Shown one piece after another: positions 50,914-60,590 of a DNA stretch of 64,000 nt; position 1 is the stretch's first letter; the number at the start of each line of letters is the position of its first letter. The translations under genes and the position numbers were made by a program. The notes beneath the pieces are model-generated. The model was given only the letters and a program-made list of their open reading frames with translations, had not been told where the DNA came from and ran no database searches. This DNA is from UBA6168 sp041752395. Its GTDB lineage: Bacteria; Bacteroidota; Bacteroidia; Chitinophagales; Saprospiraceae. Where the stretch lies: assembly GCA_041752395.1 (NCBI GenBank), contig JBGSWN010000024.1:8683-72682 (forward strand). The letters run 5' to 3'.

Positions 50914-53727
50914 ATGAAAAACTTTCTTCCATTGTTGCTGCTGCTGTTGCCTTTCTACAGTTTTGCGCAGCAACAACCTAATGTGTTGGCCTTGCGGGTC
51001 AGGGAGCAAAAAGCTCAGAAATCGGATTTCAAGAAACCTGTGCTCTTTCAATTTGCCGGTCAGAGCAAAGCAGCAAACCAATTTGGCGACCTCGTTTCCG
51101 ACGGGAAACTACTCACACTCGACCTCGACAACCTGACATCGGTGTACAAATCGGCACCAGCTTCCCTCGAAATGGAGCTGCCCAGTGGAAGCGCCCCACC
51201 CATCGTTTTGGAACTGGTAAAAAGCCAGTTGCTCACCGAAGACTTTAGCCTAGTTACCAGTGCAACCAACGGACAACCCGTTGATTACCAGCATGGTGTG
51301 TACTACCGGGGCATCGTGAAGGGCGATGAAAACTCGCTGGTGGCCATCAGTTTTTTCGAAGATGAAATCATCGGAGTGCTGAGCACCCAGAAGGACGGCA
51401 ATATGGTGCTGGGCCGCATCCCGAATGCTATTGGGAGCACGGCCAAATCGGCCAACTATATTTTTTACAAAGACGAAGACCTGCTCTTGGACAACAGTTT
51501 CGAATGTGGTTCGGAGGAGGCGCCCGTTGCCGAAGGCAAAGATGACCTGAGCAACGCCGGCGGTGAAAAAGTGCTGAAATGCGTGCGGGCCTACCTCGAA
51601 GCGGATTACGACCTCGTGAACGAAAAAGGTGGGGCGACGGCTGCCGCCAACTTTGTCACCGGCCTGTTCAACGTCGTGGCGGGCATTTACCAAAACGAAG
51701 CCCTCACGGTGAACATCTCCCAAATCTTCACATGGACCACGGCAGATCCCTATGCGACCAATTCCACTTCTGCGGCCCTGACTTCGTTCCGAAACTACCG
51801 GCCCACCTACAACGGTGACGTGGCGGCCCTCATTTCGAGGGGTGCTCCCACCGGCGGCGGTATTGCTTGGGTTAGCGCACTTTGCACTTCCTACGCCTAT
51901 TCCTACTGCTACATCAACAGCACCTACAACCAGTTTCCGACCTACTCTTGGTCGGTGAACGTGATTGCGCACGAGATGGGTCACAACCTCGGTTCGCCGC
52001 ACACCCATGCCTGCGCCTGGAACGGCAACAACACGGCCATTGACGGCTGTGGCCCAGCGGTCGGTGCCAGCGAGGGCTGCACTGGGCCAATCCCGTCGCA
52101 AGGCACCATGATGAGCTACTGCCACCTCCTGAACGGCGTCGGCATCAATTTCAACCTTGGCTTTGGCTCGCAGCCGGGCGACTTGATTCGGAGCAAAGTC
52201 ACGGCTGCCAACTGCCTCACAACTTGTGCTTCGGCCTGCCTAACGGTTAGCACAAACGGTACTAACGTAAGCTGCGCTGGCGGCAACAACGGCACTGCTT
52301 CCGCAACAGCCACGGGCAACAGCGGCCCGTTCACCTACGCTTGGTCGAACGGCGGCAACACCCAAACCATCATCAATTTGGCGGCGGGAACCTACACCGT
52401 CACCGTATCCGCTGGCAGCAACTGCACGGGCACAGCGACCCGCATCGTCACTGCGCCAGCGGCCATCGGCACGAGCGTTTCCGTTACCAATACCTCGAAC
52501 GGGCAGAACAACGGGGCCATCAATTTGACGGTGAGCGGCGGCACACCCGGCTACGCATTTTCTTGGTCAAACGGAGCGACGACGGAAGACTTGTCAAACC
52601 TTGCCGCAGGCACCTACACGGTGACCGTGACGGACTCGAAGGGCTGCACGGCAACGAAGTCAGCCACCGTTGGCACGTCAAACAACAACCCCATCACACT
52701 AGCTTTTGTGGTGACCAATGCCAACAGCGGCCAAAATAACGGCGCCATCAACCTGACCGTGAGCGGCGGCACAGCGCCGTTCAGTTTTCTTTGGTCAAAC
52801 GGGGCACAGTCGGAAGACCTCGTAAACGTTGCCGCAGGCACCTACACCGTAACGGTGAGCTGCCCGACGGGAACGAAAACTGGCAGCGCCACCGTAGGCA
52901 CAAACAGTGGCGGCGGAGGCGGCTGTACTTCCGCCAACCTGCCTGATTTGCAGAGCTTCGAGGGCAGCCTCGGCAACTGGTCACAGGCAACGAACGACCA
53001 GATGGACTGGACGATTGGCTCTGGCACTACACCCACCAACAACACCGGGCCAAACGGTGCTGCGAACGGCACTTATTATGTTTACACGGAAGCTACCGGA
53101 AACACGAATAAAACCGCTTACCTGCTCAGTCCTTGCTACAATATTTCGGGGGTAAATACTTTCCAAGTGGCTTTCAATTACAATATGTATGGTTCCCAAA
53201 TGGGCATCCTGTACTTCCAATTCAGCATGAACAACGGGACATCTTGGAGTTCTGCTTGGGCAAAATCCGGCAATCAAGGAACGGCTTGGAAATCGCTTGC
53301 GCTCAATTTCACGAACAATGGCGGCAGCAGCATTCGCTTCCGTTTTTATGGTAAAACGGGTAGCGGTGAAAAGAGCGACATGGCCGTGGATAATTTTTCC
53401 ATTGTGCAAACAGGCAGTCTGACCACAGGCAAATCGGAGGAAGCTACCATCGTGCTGAACCCAGAAACGGAAGCCCGGGCGCTTGCCCTCAGTCCGAACC
53501 CTGTGAATGAAAACCTGACGGTGGCGTTCCAATCGGAACTTGGCCGGAGCGGCAAAATTACCGTCAGCGACCAGATGGGACGGCCAGTGAAGACGAATTT
53601 CATGGAGCTTGCCGAAGGCAATAATTACGTGCAAATGGATGTGGCGCACCTGCCCGCTGGCATGTACTTCCTCACCGTGGAAGATGGCCAAAACCGTCGG
53701 GTGGAGCGTTTCGTGGTGCTACGATAA
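50914..53727 (+). CDS. Secreted reprolysin-like zinc metalloprotease with T9SS domain
   Basis: 937 residues with a signal peptide (MKNFLPLLLLLLPFYSFAQ). A propeptide (about 20-215) precedes a metzincin catalytic domain (about 220-445) with the zinc motif HEMGHNLGSPHTHACAW near 352 and the Met-turn MMSYCHLL. Three SprB-like repeats follow (about 450-670: GGTPGYAFSWSNGATTEDL, AAGTYTVTVTDSKGC), then a MAM-like jelly-roll domain (about 675-845) and a T9SS type A sorting domain (about 855-937: LSPNPVNENLTVAFQSE, LPAGMYFLTVED). It should be secreted by the T9SS and degrade extracellular protein. A terminator hairpin follows the stop codon by about 45 bp. Confidence 0.9.
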   Translation: MKNFLPLLLLLLPFYSFAQQQPNVLALRVREQKAQKSDFKKPVLFQFAGQSKAANQFGDLVSDGKLLTLDLDNLTSVYKSAPASLEMELPSGSAPPIVLELVKSQLLTEDFSLVTSATNGQPVDYQHGVYYRGIVKGDENSLVAISFFEDEIIGVLSTQKDGNMVLGRIPNAIGSTAKSANYIFYKDEDLLLDNSFECGSEEAPVAEGKDDLSNAGGEKVLKCVRAYLEADYDLVNEKGGATAAANFVTGLFNVVAGIYQNEALTVNISQIFTWTTADPYATNSTSAALTSFRNYRPTYNGDVAALISRGAPTGGGIAWVSALCTSYAYSYCYINSTYNQFPTYSWSVNVIAHEMGHNLGSPHTHACAWNGNNTAIDGCGPAVGASEGCTGPIPSQGTMMSYCHLLNGVGINFNLGFGSQPGDLIRSKVTAANCLTTCASACLTVSTNGTNVSCAGGNNGTASATATGNSGPFTYAWSNGGNTQTIINLAAGTYTVTVSAGSNCTGTATRIVTAPAAIGTSVSVTNTSNGQNNGAINLTVSGGTPGYAFSWSNGATTEDLSNLAAGTYTVTVTDSKGCTATKSATVGTSNNNPITLAFVVTNANSGQNNGAINLTVSGGTAPFSFLWSNGAQSEDLVNVAAGTYTVTVSCPTGTKTGSATVGTNSGGGGGCTSANLPDLQSFEGSLGNWSQATNDQMDWTIGSGTTPTNNTGPNGAANGTYYVYTEATGNTNKTAYLLSPCYNISGVNTFQVAFNYNMYGSQMGILYFQFSMNNGTSWSSAWAKSGNQGTAWKSLALNFTNNGGSSIRFRFYGKTGSGEKSDMAVDNFSIVQTGSLTTGKSEEATIVLNPETEARALALSPNPVNENLTVAFQSELGRSGKITVSDQMGRPVKTNFMELAEGNNYVQMDVAHLPAGMYFLTVEDGQNRRVERFVVLR

Positions 53728-53770
53728 AACGCAAAAATCTATTATTCTCAACTGTTTAAATTCTGATAGT

Positions 53771-53806
53771 CGGCGGTGCGTCACAAGGCGCACCGCCGTA
53801 TTTTTT
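53771..53806 (+). terminator. Rho-independent terminator
   Basis: cggcggtgcg pairs with cgcaccgccg, followed by ta and seven T. It separates the metalloprotease and patatin genes. Confidence 0.85.
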
Positions 53807-53842
53807 TACCAAAAGACCAGATTTTTTAATGAATTTTACCCC

Positions 53843-54622
53843 ATGAAAACTATCTCCCCCTCCATCGGCATTGTACTCTCTGGCGGCGGCGTGCGCGGCG
53901 TTGCGCACCTCGGCTTGCTGCAGGTTTTGGAAGAAATTGGCATCGAACCCGTGGCATATTCCGGCACTAGCGCTGGGGCACTGGTCGGGGCGCTGCGAGC
54001 GGGCGGGCATTCGATTAGCACCATCCTGGATTTTTTCAAGAACACGTCCATTTTCAAAATGAGCCATTTCAGCAGGAGTAAGCCAGGCTTCATTGACTCG
54101 GACAAGTTCATCCCGATTTTGAAGGAACTGCTTCCCGATGACGATTTTTCAGCACTAAAAAAGAAGCTCTATGTGACGGCGACGGACATGGTGCGTGGCA
54201 GGCAACGGACATTTTCGCACGGACCGCTCATCCGCCCGGTGCTGGCTTCAGCGGCGTTCCCGGTGGTGTTCACCCCGGTGGAAATAGAGGGGCACCTCTA
54301 CACCGACGGCGGGGCGCTGAACAACTTCCCAGTTGAGCCGCTCACGGGCGAGTGCGAACTGATTATCGGCTCGAACGTCCATCCGTTCAAAGACCTACAA
54401 CCCGGCGACATCAAGAACACGCTGTCGGTGATGGAGCGCTTGTTCCATCTGAGCATCCACCACCATTCGGTGCAGAAGTACCACCTCTGCAATGTGGTGA
54501 TTGCTCCGCAAGAACTGGCGGCATTCGCTACTTTTGACCGGTCGCATTTTGATGAAATGTTCGAGATTGGGTACAAGGCGGCCCATGAAAAACGGGCGGA
54601 AATTGAGGCGATGCTGCTGTAA
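53843..54622 (+). CDS. Patatin-like phospholipase
   Basis: 259 residues from the ATG at 53843. It has the oxyanion motif SGGGVRGVAHLG at 13-24, the catalytic serine in GTSAG (Ser near 43) and the catalytic dyad Asp in DGGALNNFP near 155, as in the RssA/YchK-type bacterial patatins. It lacks a signal peptide and should act on membrane lipids or acyl esters from the cytoplasmic side. An upstream open stretch in the same frame overlaps the metalloprotease and is not used. Convergent with the Uma2 locus. Confidence 0.92.
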   Translation: MKTISPSIGIVLSGGGVRGVAHLGLLQVLEEIGIEPVAYSGTSAGALVGALRAGGHSISTILDFFKNTSIFKMSHFSRSKPGFIDSDKFIPILKELLPDDDFSALKKKLYVTATDMVRGRQRTFSHGPLIRPVLASAAFPVVFTPVEIEGHLYTDGGALNNFPVEPLTGECELIIGSNVHPFKDLQPGDIKNTLSVMERLFHLSIHHHSVQKYHLCNVVIAPQELAAFATFDRSHFDEMFEIGYKAAHEKRAEIEAMLL

Positions 54623-54641
54623 CACAAACTGGGAATCCGTG

Positions 54642-55261
54642 CTACTTGAGGGGATTTATGCCTTTTTTTTCGAGATACTCCCCGACGTTGAAGGACACAC
54701 CATCCAGCACTTGGACGTCTTCGTTCCAATCGGACCAAAGCCATGATTTTTCGCCTTTTGCTGCCACAATGACTTTTTGAATACTGGACAAAATCCAGAT
54801 GACTTTTTCTGCACCGAATTTGAACAACTCGTTGGTTTTCAAATTGATATACCCAGTTTCGCCGAGGTCTTCCACATCGGCTCGGATGTCCACTTCAAGG
54901 AAGATTTTGGCGGGAACATTGACATAATGGATGTCTACAAGGTCAGGTGTCAGAACGGCGGAATCGAAAATGCCGATGTCGGAGGCTGGGTTGTTGCGGT
55001 GGTCAATGTGGAGGCCGATTTCGTTGGAAAGAATCCAATATTTTTCGTCGTCCAGTTTGAAAAGCGTTTTCATCAGATAACTGACGATGATGGATTGAAT
55101 CCGCTGGAGCCCATGATTTCTTCAATGGTTTTCGTTTTGTTCAGCACGTCACGGTAGCCCTTGCGATAGAAAACACGACCGGCCAAGGTTTCATAAACCA
55201 ATTCCTTCGGCAGGGTTTTCGCTTCTTTTTTTGCTTTCGGCTTGGCGGCGACTGCTTCCAT
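54642..55261 (-). pseudogene. Uma2 family gene split by a frameshift
   Basis: Two partial frames make one Uma2 protein. The first (55261 down to 55073) has ELVYETLAGRVFYRKGYRDVLNKTKTIEEIMGSSG and then goes out of frame. The second (from 55073 to 54642) has MKTLFKLDDEKYWILSNEIGLHIDHRN, IFLEVDIRADVEDLGETGYINLKTNELFKFGAEKVIWIL. Restoring one base near 55093-55101 would join them through QSIIVSYLMKTLF. The TGATG overlap could also allow reinitiation. This may be a real pseudogene, a sequencing error, or two coupled chains. It is the third Uma2 gene in the window. Confidence 0.75.
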
Positions 55262-55344
55262 GACTTATTTTTCTCCAAACTTAAGACTAAACCAGATTTT
55301 TGCAAAACGGTTATTTTTCCAATATTCATCAAATCCACACCGAT

Positions 55345-58257
55345 ATGCGCATCATTTTACCATTTCTACTCCTCGCAAGCCTTTCGCTGCAAGCCCAAAA
55401 CTTCGACAACGGCTTCAACTTCTACATGCCGCCCGGCGATAGTACGTCGCAGCGTTTCCTGCCCGAATTTCCAAAGGAACCCATCACTGATTTCGTGGGC
55501 ATCAGCGCCGACGGCCACTTCGAGGCGGGGGGCGAACCGTTGCGGTTTTGGGGCGTAAACGTGGCTGCTGGGGCCTGTTTTCCGAAGAAAAACAAAGCAC
55601 CGTGGATTGCCGCCCGGATGCGCAAAATGGGCATCAACCTTGTCCGTTTTACGGACATGGACACCCGCTGGGGCGGCGAAAATGCTTCTATTTTTTATGA
55701 AAACCCTACGACGACGCAGGTGCTCAATTTCTTCACACTGGACAAGCTGCACTATTTCGTGGCGCAACTGAAGCAGCAGGGGATTTACGCCAATATCAAC
55801 CTCCATGTTTCCCGGGAATTTTTGGCGGGCGATGGGGTGCTTTATGCCGACAGTATCCAAGACGCTGGCAAGGCTGTCACCATTTTTGACCGCCAACTGA
55901 TTGCGCTGCAAAAGCAATACGCCCAGCAATTGCTCACCCCCGTGAGCCTGTACACCGGGCTTTCACTCGCCAACGACCCCGCCGTGGCAATGGTCGAAAT
56001 CACCAACGAAAACAGCCTTTACAGCTACTGGCGGGGCGACCGGCTCCAGCATTTTTCGCTCGGCGAAGGCCAACTCATGCAGCGCCATTGCGATACACTC
56101 GACCTGCGCTGGAACCAGTTTTTGCAGAGCAAATACGGCAGCCAAACCGCACTTTCCAGCGCTTGGAACAGCCTCGCCAGTTCGCCTGGTGCCAACCAAC
56201 AGTTGCTCGACAACAATTTTGAAAACGGAAACCCCAACAACGACTGGCAGCTTGAAATCCATGACGCTGCCGCCGCGACGCTCGATGTGGTGCAGACCAA
56301 CCCCTTCGAGGGGCAGGACTGTGCCCGAGTGAGCGTGACGAACGTGACGGGCACGGGCTGGCACATCCAGTTTAAACAGGAGAACCTGAGCGTACTGGCG
56401 GGCAAGACCTACACCGTCCGCTTCGCTGCACGGGCCGACCAGCCCGCTGCCATTTACGCCTACACCATGCGAAACCTCGACCCTTGGACCTGGTACGGCA
56501 GCACGTTGGCCAACTTGACAACGCAGTGGCAGGAGTACAGCTACACCTTCGTCGCCCCAGAAGACAATGTTGATTTCGTGCGTTTTGCCTTCAGTTTTGA
56601 AAACAACCTGGGCAATTTTTATTTCGATAAAATGAGCCTTTCGGACGCAGGCGCGGTTGGCACCTTGCCCGGTGAAAGCCTTGCCAGCGGCAATATCCGG
56701 CGCTTTGCTTACAGCGACCGTTTCGATTTTACGACTGCCCGGATCGCCGATATGACGGAGTTTTACTTGACGCTCCAACGCGATTATTTTAACGAAATGA
56801 AGAATTATATAAAGAACGAATTGGGGGCAAAAGCCAATATCGCAGGCTCGAATTCGCTGGGCGGGCCCTCCGATGTTTTTACCCACCAAGACATGGATTA
56901 CGTGGACAATCACAGCAGTTGGGACTACCCCCAGTGGAGCTATGACGGCACGAACTGGGTCTGGCAAATCATGAACACGGCCATGGTGAAAAGTGATTGG
57001 TGGACGTCGCTGAATCAAATTTTCAGCGGCTTGGCCATGAAGGGCAAGCCATACACCATCAGCCAATACAATATGGCCTACCCCAATATTTATCAAATAG
57101 AAACAATGCCGTGGTTGGCGGCCTACGGGGCATTCCACGGTGTGGATGCCATAGTTATCGGCCAGTACAATGACGATTTTGATACTTGGGAAAAGGATAT
57201 GCAAGAAGGTTTTTACAATATCCACCGTGATGCCACGCAGATGGCCCTGTTGCCGATGTACGCATACGCCTTCCGCCATGGGCTGATGGCTGAAGCAACC
57301 GACCATTTGGAAATAAACTACTCGAAGGACTATGTGATGAAGCAAATCCCGCTCGACGACTACTCGGGCCGCTGGGGCATGCACCTCCCGTACAATAGCC
57401 GCTTGGCACTGACTACGGACATTCGGGCAGGCTTTGATGGCATGGACGCACCCGATTTCAGCGTACTGCCCAATGGGCCTGGGCCGCAGGCTACAACGGC
57501 CACGGGCGAAACGAGCATTGATGCCGACAAGGGCATTTTGACGACGGTTGCTCCGCAATTTGTGAGCGTTTGTGGGTTTTTGAATGAAAACAGTCCACAT
57601 GAGGCCAGGCCAATGAAGGTGGTTTCGGCCAATGATTTTGCGGTGGTCAGCTTGCTTTCGCTCACGGACTCGCCCATTGGCGAGTCAACCGAGAGTGTGC
57701 TCACGGTTTCGTCCCGCATTCAAAACACGAACACGATCTGGAACGGAAACAGCACCCAAAATGGGTTAGGGCAGCCGCCGACGGAGGTTTTGCCCATCCA
57801 ACTGGCGCTGGAACTGACGCATGAAACCAAGAATTTTCTCCAAATTTTCAAGCTCTCGCCAACGGGAGAAGAGGAGAGTTATGCCGCTTATTTTGCCCCA
57901 GATTTCAAGTTCAATTTGAACCTTGACCAGCAGGACAGCCACACGCTCTGGTACGGTTTGGAGTTTTCCCTCGTAAATAACACGGAGGAGGTTTTGGCGG
58001 GGAACGCTTTGCGGCTTTCGCCAAACCCGGCCATGGGTGGGCGCAGCTTCGTGGAAGTTTCTTTGAAAAAAGCAAGTCCGCTCACGCTCCGGCTGCTCGA
58101 TGTGCAGGGTCATTTGGTGAAGTTCATTTACCAAAACCAACAACCAGTGGTCGCGGTGCGAGAGGCAGTTGAAATTGGAGGGCTTGCACCGGGCATTTAC
58201 TTTGTGGAATGCAAGGCTGGGGATTGGGTGAAAGTGGAGAAACTAGTGGTGGAGTGA
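55345..58257 (+). CDS. Secreted glycoside-hydrolase-like protein with T9SS domain
   Basis: 970 residues from the ATG at 55345, which begins a signal peptide (MRIILPFLLLASLSLQAQ). The N-terminal part has a TIM-barrel cellulase-like start (GEPLRFWGVNVAAGACFP, MRKMGINLVRFTDMDTRW, YANINLHVSREF) and a candidate acid/base Glu in EITNENSLYSYW near 223. A carbohydrate-binding domain (CBM4/9-like, about 290-432: WQLEIHDAAAATLDVVQ, GQDCARVSVTN) is inserted before the barrel resumes. At the expected nucleophile site it reads ISQYNMAYPN, with Gln near 574 where relatives I recall have Glu. A T9SS sorting domain ends it (LSPNPAMGGRSFVEV, LAPGIYFVEC). It may bind or cleave polysaccharide. Confidence 0.75.
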   Translation: MRIILPFLLLASLSLQAQNFDNGFNFYMPPGDSTSQRFLPEFPKEPITDFVGISADGHFEAGGEPLRFWGVNVAAGACFPKKNKAPWIAARMRKMGINLVRFTDMDTRWGGENASIFYENPTTTQVLNFFTLDKLHYFVAQLKQQGIYANINLHVSREFLAGDGVLYADSIQDAGKAVTIFDRQLIALQKQYAQQLLTPVSLYTGLSLANDPAVAMVEITNENSLYSYWRGDRLQHFSLGEGQLMQRHCDTLDLRWNQFLQSKYGSQTALSSAWNSLASSPGANQQLLDNNFENGNPNNDWQLEIHDAAAATLDVVQTNPFEGQDCARVSVTNVTGTGWHIQFKQENLSVLAGKTYTVRFAARADQPAAIYAYTMRNLDPWTWYGSTLANLTTQWQEYSYTFVAPEDNVDFVRFAFSFENNLGNFYFDKMSLSDAGAVGTLPGESLASGNIRRFAYSDRFDFTTARIADMTEFYLTLQRDYFNEMKNYIKNELGAKANIAGSNSLGGPSDVFTHQDMDYVDNHSSWDYPQWSYDGTNWVWQIMNTAMVKSDWWTSLNQIFSGLAMKGKPYTISQYNMAYPNIYQIETMPWLAAYGAFHGVDAIVIGQYNDDFDTWEKDMQEGFYNIHRDATQMALLPMYAYAFRHGLMAEATDHLEINYSKDYVMKQIPLDDYSGRWGMHLPYNSRLALTTDIRAGFDGMDAPDFSVLPNGPGPQATTATGETSIDADKGILTTVAPQFVSVCGFLNENSPHEARPMKVVSANDFAVVSLLSLTDSPIGESTESVLTVSSRIQNTNTIWNGNSTQNGLGQPPTEVLPIQLALELTHETKNFLQIFKLSPTGEEESYAAYFAPDFKFNLNLDQQDSHTLWYGLEFSLVNNTEEVLAGNALRLSPNPAMGGRSFVEVSLKKASPLTLRLLDVQGHLVKFIYQNQQPVVAVREAVEIGGLAPGIYFVECKAGDWVKVEKLVVE

Positions 58258-58283
58258 GGCATCGCCCCTACAATGATTCTTGT

Positions 58284-58322
58284 AAAAATGGCTGGCCGGG
58301 GCAATCCAGCCAGCCATTTTTC
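58284..58322. terminator. Terminator hairpin
   Basis: aaaatggctggc pairs with gccagccatttt and is followed by T-rich sequence on both strands, between the convergent genes ending at 58257 and 58321. Confidence 0.8.
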
Positions 58323-58992
58323 ATTTCCACGCCGGCCACTCGCCAATATTATGCAATGGGGCATTCACTTCCACCCGCTCCCCCGTTTTCGGATGGTCGA
58401 AACTAAGGCGGTGGGCATGCAGGTGAATCATCGAAATATCAGATTTCATGGGCTTTCCGCCGTATTTTTCATCGCCGAGCACGGGGCAGCCGATGGTGGA
58501 CATTTGTACCCGAATCTGGTGGTAACGCCCCGTCAGCAGCTCGATTTCCGCTAGGCATCTTTCCCCTTTTTTTTGCAAAACCTTGTACCGCAGGCGGCAT
58601 TCCTGCGATGCTTTGGTGTGTGGATTGACCACGGTTGCGCGCTTTTGCAGGTCGTCCCTTTTTATCCAATGCACCAGCTCGCCTTCGTCTTCGGGTGGGC
58701 AGTTTTCCAAGATTGCGAAGTAAAATTTGCCGACCGACCGCGCCTCAAATTGCGCAGCAAGTGACTTCACAGCGGCAGGAGTTTTCGCCATCAGGAGCAC
58801 TCCGCTCACTGCCCGGTCGAGGCGGTGCGTCAGGCCGACGACGAGCTGTTTTTTCCAAGGGTAAGTTTTCCTGAAATAAGCGGCTACCTCACGCTCGGCG
58901 CTGGGGTTTCGGAAGCGGTCAGCGTCGGATTGCAGGCCAGCAGGCTTGTCAACGGCGAGGAGGTAATTGTCTTCGAAGAGAATCGGAAGCAT
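58321..58992 (-). CDS. RluA-family pseudouridine synthase
   Basis: 223 residues, the length of the shorter RluA/TruC-type enzymes without an S4 domain. It isomerises uridine to pseudouridine in rRNA or tRNA. The catalytic motif is GLTHRLDRAVSGVLLMAKT (Asp near 58). It also shows ILFEDNYLLAVDKPAGLQSD at the start and ELLTGRYHQIRVQMSTIGCPVLGDEKYGG near the end. The target site is unknown. It follows the rep gene in the same direction by 68 bp, and a heptamer array (aggtatg, cggtttg, aggtatg, aggtcag; about 58998-59025) lies in the gap. Confidence 0.92.
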   Translation of the reverse strand: MLPILFEDNYLLAVDKPAGLQSDADRFRNPSAEREVAAYFRKTYPWKKQLVVGLTHRLDRAVSGVLLMAKTPAAVKSLAAQFEARSVGKFYFAILENCPPEDEGELVHWIKRDDLQKRATVVNPHTKASQECRLRYKVLQKKGERCLAEIELLTGRYHQIRVQMSTIGCPVLGDEKYGGKPMKSDISMIHLHAHRLSFDHPKTGERVEVNAPLHNIGEWPAWK

Positions 58993-58997
58993 TTAGA

Positions 58998-59025
58998 AGG
59001 TATGCGGTTTGAGGTATGAGGTCAG
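58998..59025. repeat. Short heptamer array
   Basis: aggtatg, cggtttg, aggtatg, aggtcag in tandem just upstream of the pseudouridine synthase start. Confidence 0.6.
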
Positions 59026-59060
59026 TGGCAGCTGCCATCTGGCTTCATAAATCTGACCAA

Positions 59061-60572
59061 TTATTGTTGTTGATTGAACCACTGCTCGCAGTAGGCTTGG
59101 ACGCTGTTTTCGAGCAATTGTTTGTAGTTGGAGGCCGTTTTGAAATTTTCAAAAGCATCTTGCCGCTCTTGGCGGATGCGTTTATAAACTTCAGAGTGTT
59201 CTTTTTTGAAGGTCGCAAAACTGAAAACAGCCTTTTCTTTTAGAGGCTGTGCAGCTTGCTTTTTCTCTGGGGTAAAAAGGTTGGCGCCCTCCCCTACCCT
59301 GCTCATTCGGCTGGCCTGGTTGGCCGTTTTTTTCTGGATGGAAAATGCAGGCTCCATGGTTTTCCCGATGGATTTTTCCGCTTCTAGCAGTTGGCGGAAG
59401 TCGGCGGCAGTGATGTCCTTTGCCCGCTCCCGGTTGATGCGCTCGTCGTCCTTGAGGCTTTTTTTGCGGGAAATGACCTGCTCCAGTAATTGGGCGTAGA
59501 GGTTTGGCTCTTCAAAACGGCGGTTTGTCACCCAGCCTGCGAATGCCTTCACCTTCTCCTTCGGGCCTTTCACGACGGTCTTTTTTTCAAAAAAAGCGAG
59601 CATAAACAAGACGAAATAGTCCTCGTAGCCCACCAGTTCGCTGCCCTTGATGATGGGCAGCACCTCGTCGAGGGCGAAGACCATGCTCACGCCATACTCG
59701 GTCAGGGTGTTGAAGGCTCGGCGCTGTGCCTCCGTCAAATACTCAATGCGCGATTGGAGGTCATTGGTAGGCTTGCTCGTTTTTTTCTTGACGGCTTCAA
59801 TGGGCATCTCCTCCTCCGCAACCACCTCTGGGTTGAAGTCCGTTTTTTCGTTGATGACAATACGGAGGTCGGTGATGTTCCGCCCTTTTTTGATGAAATC
59901 GTACTCGATGCGGAGGTGCGTTTTTTCGTTGATTTCCTCACGGGCCACGTCGAGCACTTTGCGCCGGAAATTGCGGAAATCGGGGTATTTGTCCTGAATG
60001 CCCAGCCTCGATTTGAACTCCTTTATGCTGGCGGCAAAGACGTTGCGCCCGTGCCGGATGTTCTCAAAGTAATAGGCCTTGCACATCTGATATATGCGGA
60101 TGCTAAAGCCGCTTTTCATCTTTGCCACTTCGAGGAACTCGAAACGAGTGAAGCGCTCTTTCAGTCCCAAAAGGAAAGGTTTCATTTGCGGAGAAAAACC
60201 GAATTCCACGCAGAGCACGCCGTGTTCATCGTATTTTGGCACGGCGCCTGCCACCCAATTGATGTGCCCGCGGAGGCGGTGGCCGTCCACGGTAAAATCG
60301 GTGGGGAAGGTGATTTTTTTGTCGGTGATACTGTCGAGCAGGTCGTCGAGGCGCTCGTAGAAGGAGCCGTGCTTCTTCGTCTCATCCGATTTGAGGATAT
60401 ACTCGATTTCCGACACCGGCACGAGATAGGTCTCGAAGTCGCTGTCCTCTGGGCGCAGCAAGGTGGCCATGTACAGGATGAGCTTCTGCTCGCGGGGCGT
60501 CAGCTTGTAACGGGCATGTTGAATGAACTGGTTGGCTATCGCCGCGACCTTCTTTGTCTTTTCCACTTGCAT
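59061..60572 (-). CDS. Rep_3-type plasmid replication initiator
   Basis: 503 residues. The N-terminal 1-245 matches the Rep_3/RepB-type double winged-helix initiator: QFIQHARYKLTPREQKLILYMATLL, VPVSEIEYIL, FEFLEVAKMKSGFSIRIYQMCKAYYFE, IKEFKSRLGIQDKYPDFRNFRRKVLDVAREEINEKTHL. This fold binds iterons and opens the origin. The rest (about 250-503) is a long helical, Lys/Glu-rich extension not found in small plasmid Reps. It is transcribed away from a 1.3-kb origin region with iterons. Its promoter overlaps an inverted repeat of iteron halves, suggesting autorepression. Strong evidence that this replicon is, or carries, a plasmid-type origin. Confidence 0.88.
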   Translation of the reverse strand: MQVEKTKKVAAIANQFIQHARYKLTPREQKLILYMATLLRPEDSDFETYLVPVSEIEYILKSDETKKHGSFYERLDDLLDSITDKKITFPTDFTVDGHRLRGHINWVAGAVPKYDEHGVLCVEFGFSPQMKPFLLGLKERFTRFEFLEVAKMKSGFSIRIYQMCKAYYFENIRHGRNVFAASIKEFKSRLGIQDKYPDFRNFRRKVLDVAREEINEKTHLRIEYDFIKKGRNITDLRIVINEKTDFNPEVVAEEEMPIEAVKKKTSKPTNDLQSRIEYLTEAQRRAFNTLTEYGVSMVFALDEVLPIIKGSELVGYEDYFVLFMLAFFEKKTVVKGPKEKVKAFAGWVTNRRFEEPNLYAQLLEQVISRKKSLKDDERINRERAKDITAADFRQLLEAEKSIGKTMEPAFSIQKKTANQASRMSRVGEGANLFTPEKKQAAQPLKEKAVFSFATFKKEHSEVYKRIRQERQDAFENFKTASNYKQLLENSVQAYCEQWFNQQQ

Positions 60573-60590
60573 GGTGACTCAATTTCGGGG

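Noticed and set aside
55963..57600. Long open frame of about 545 codons on the minus strand
   Set aside because: Antisense to the secreted glycosidase-like gene; no motifs.
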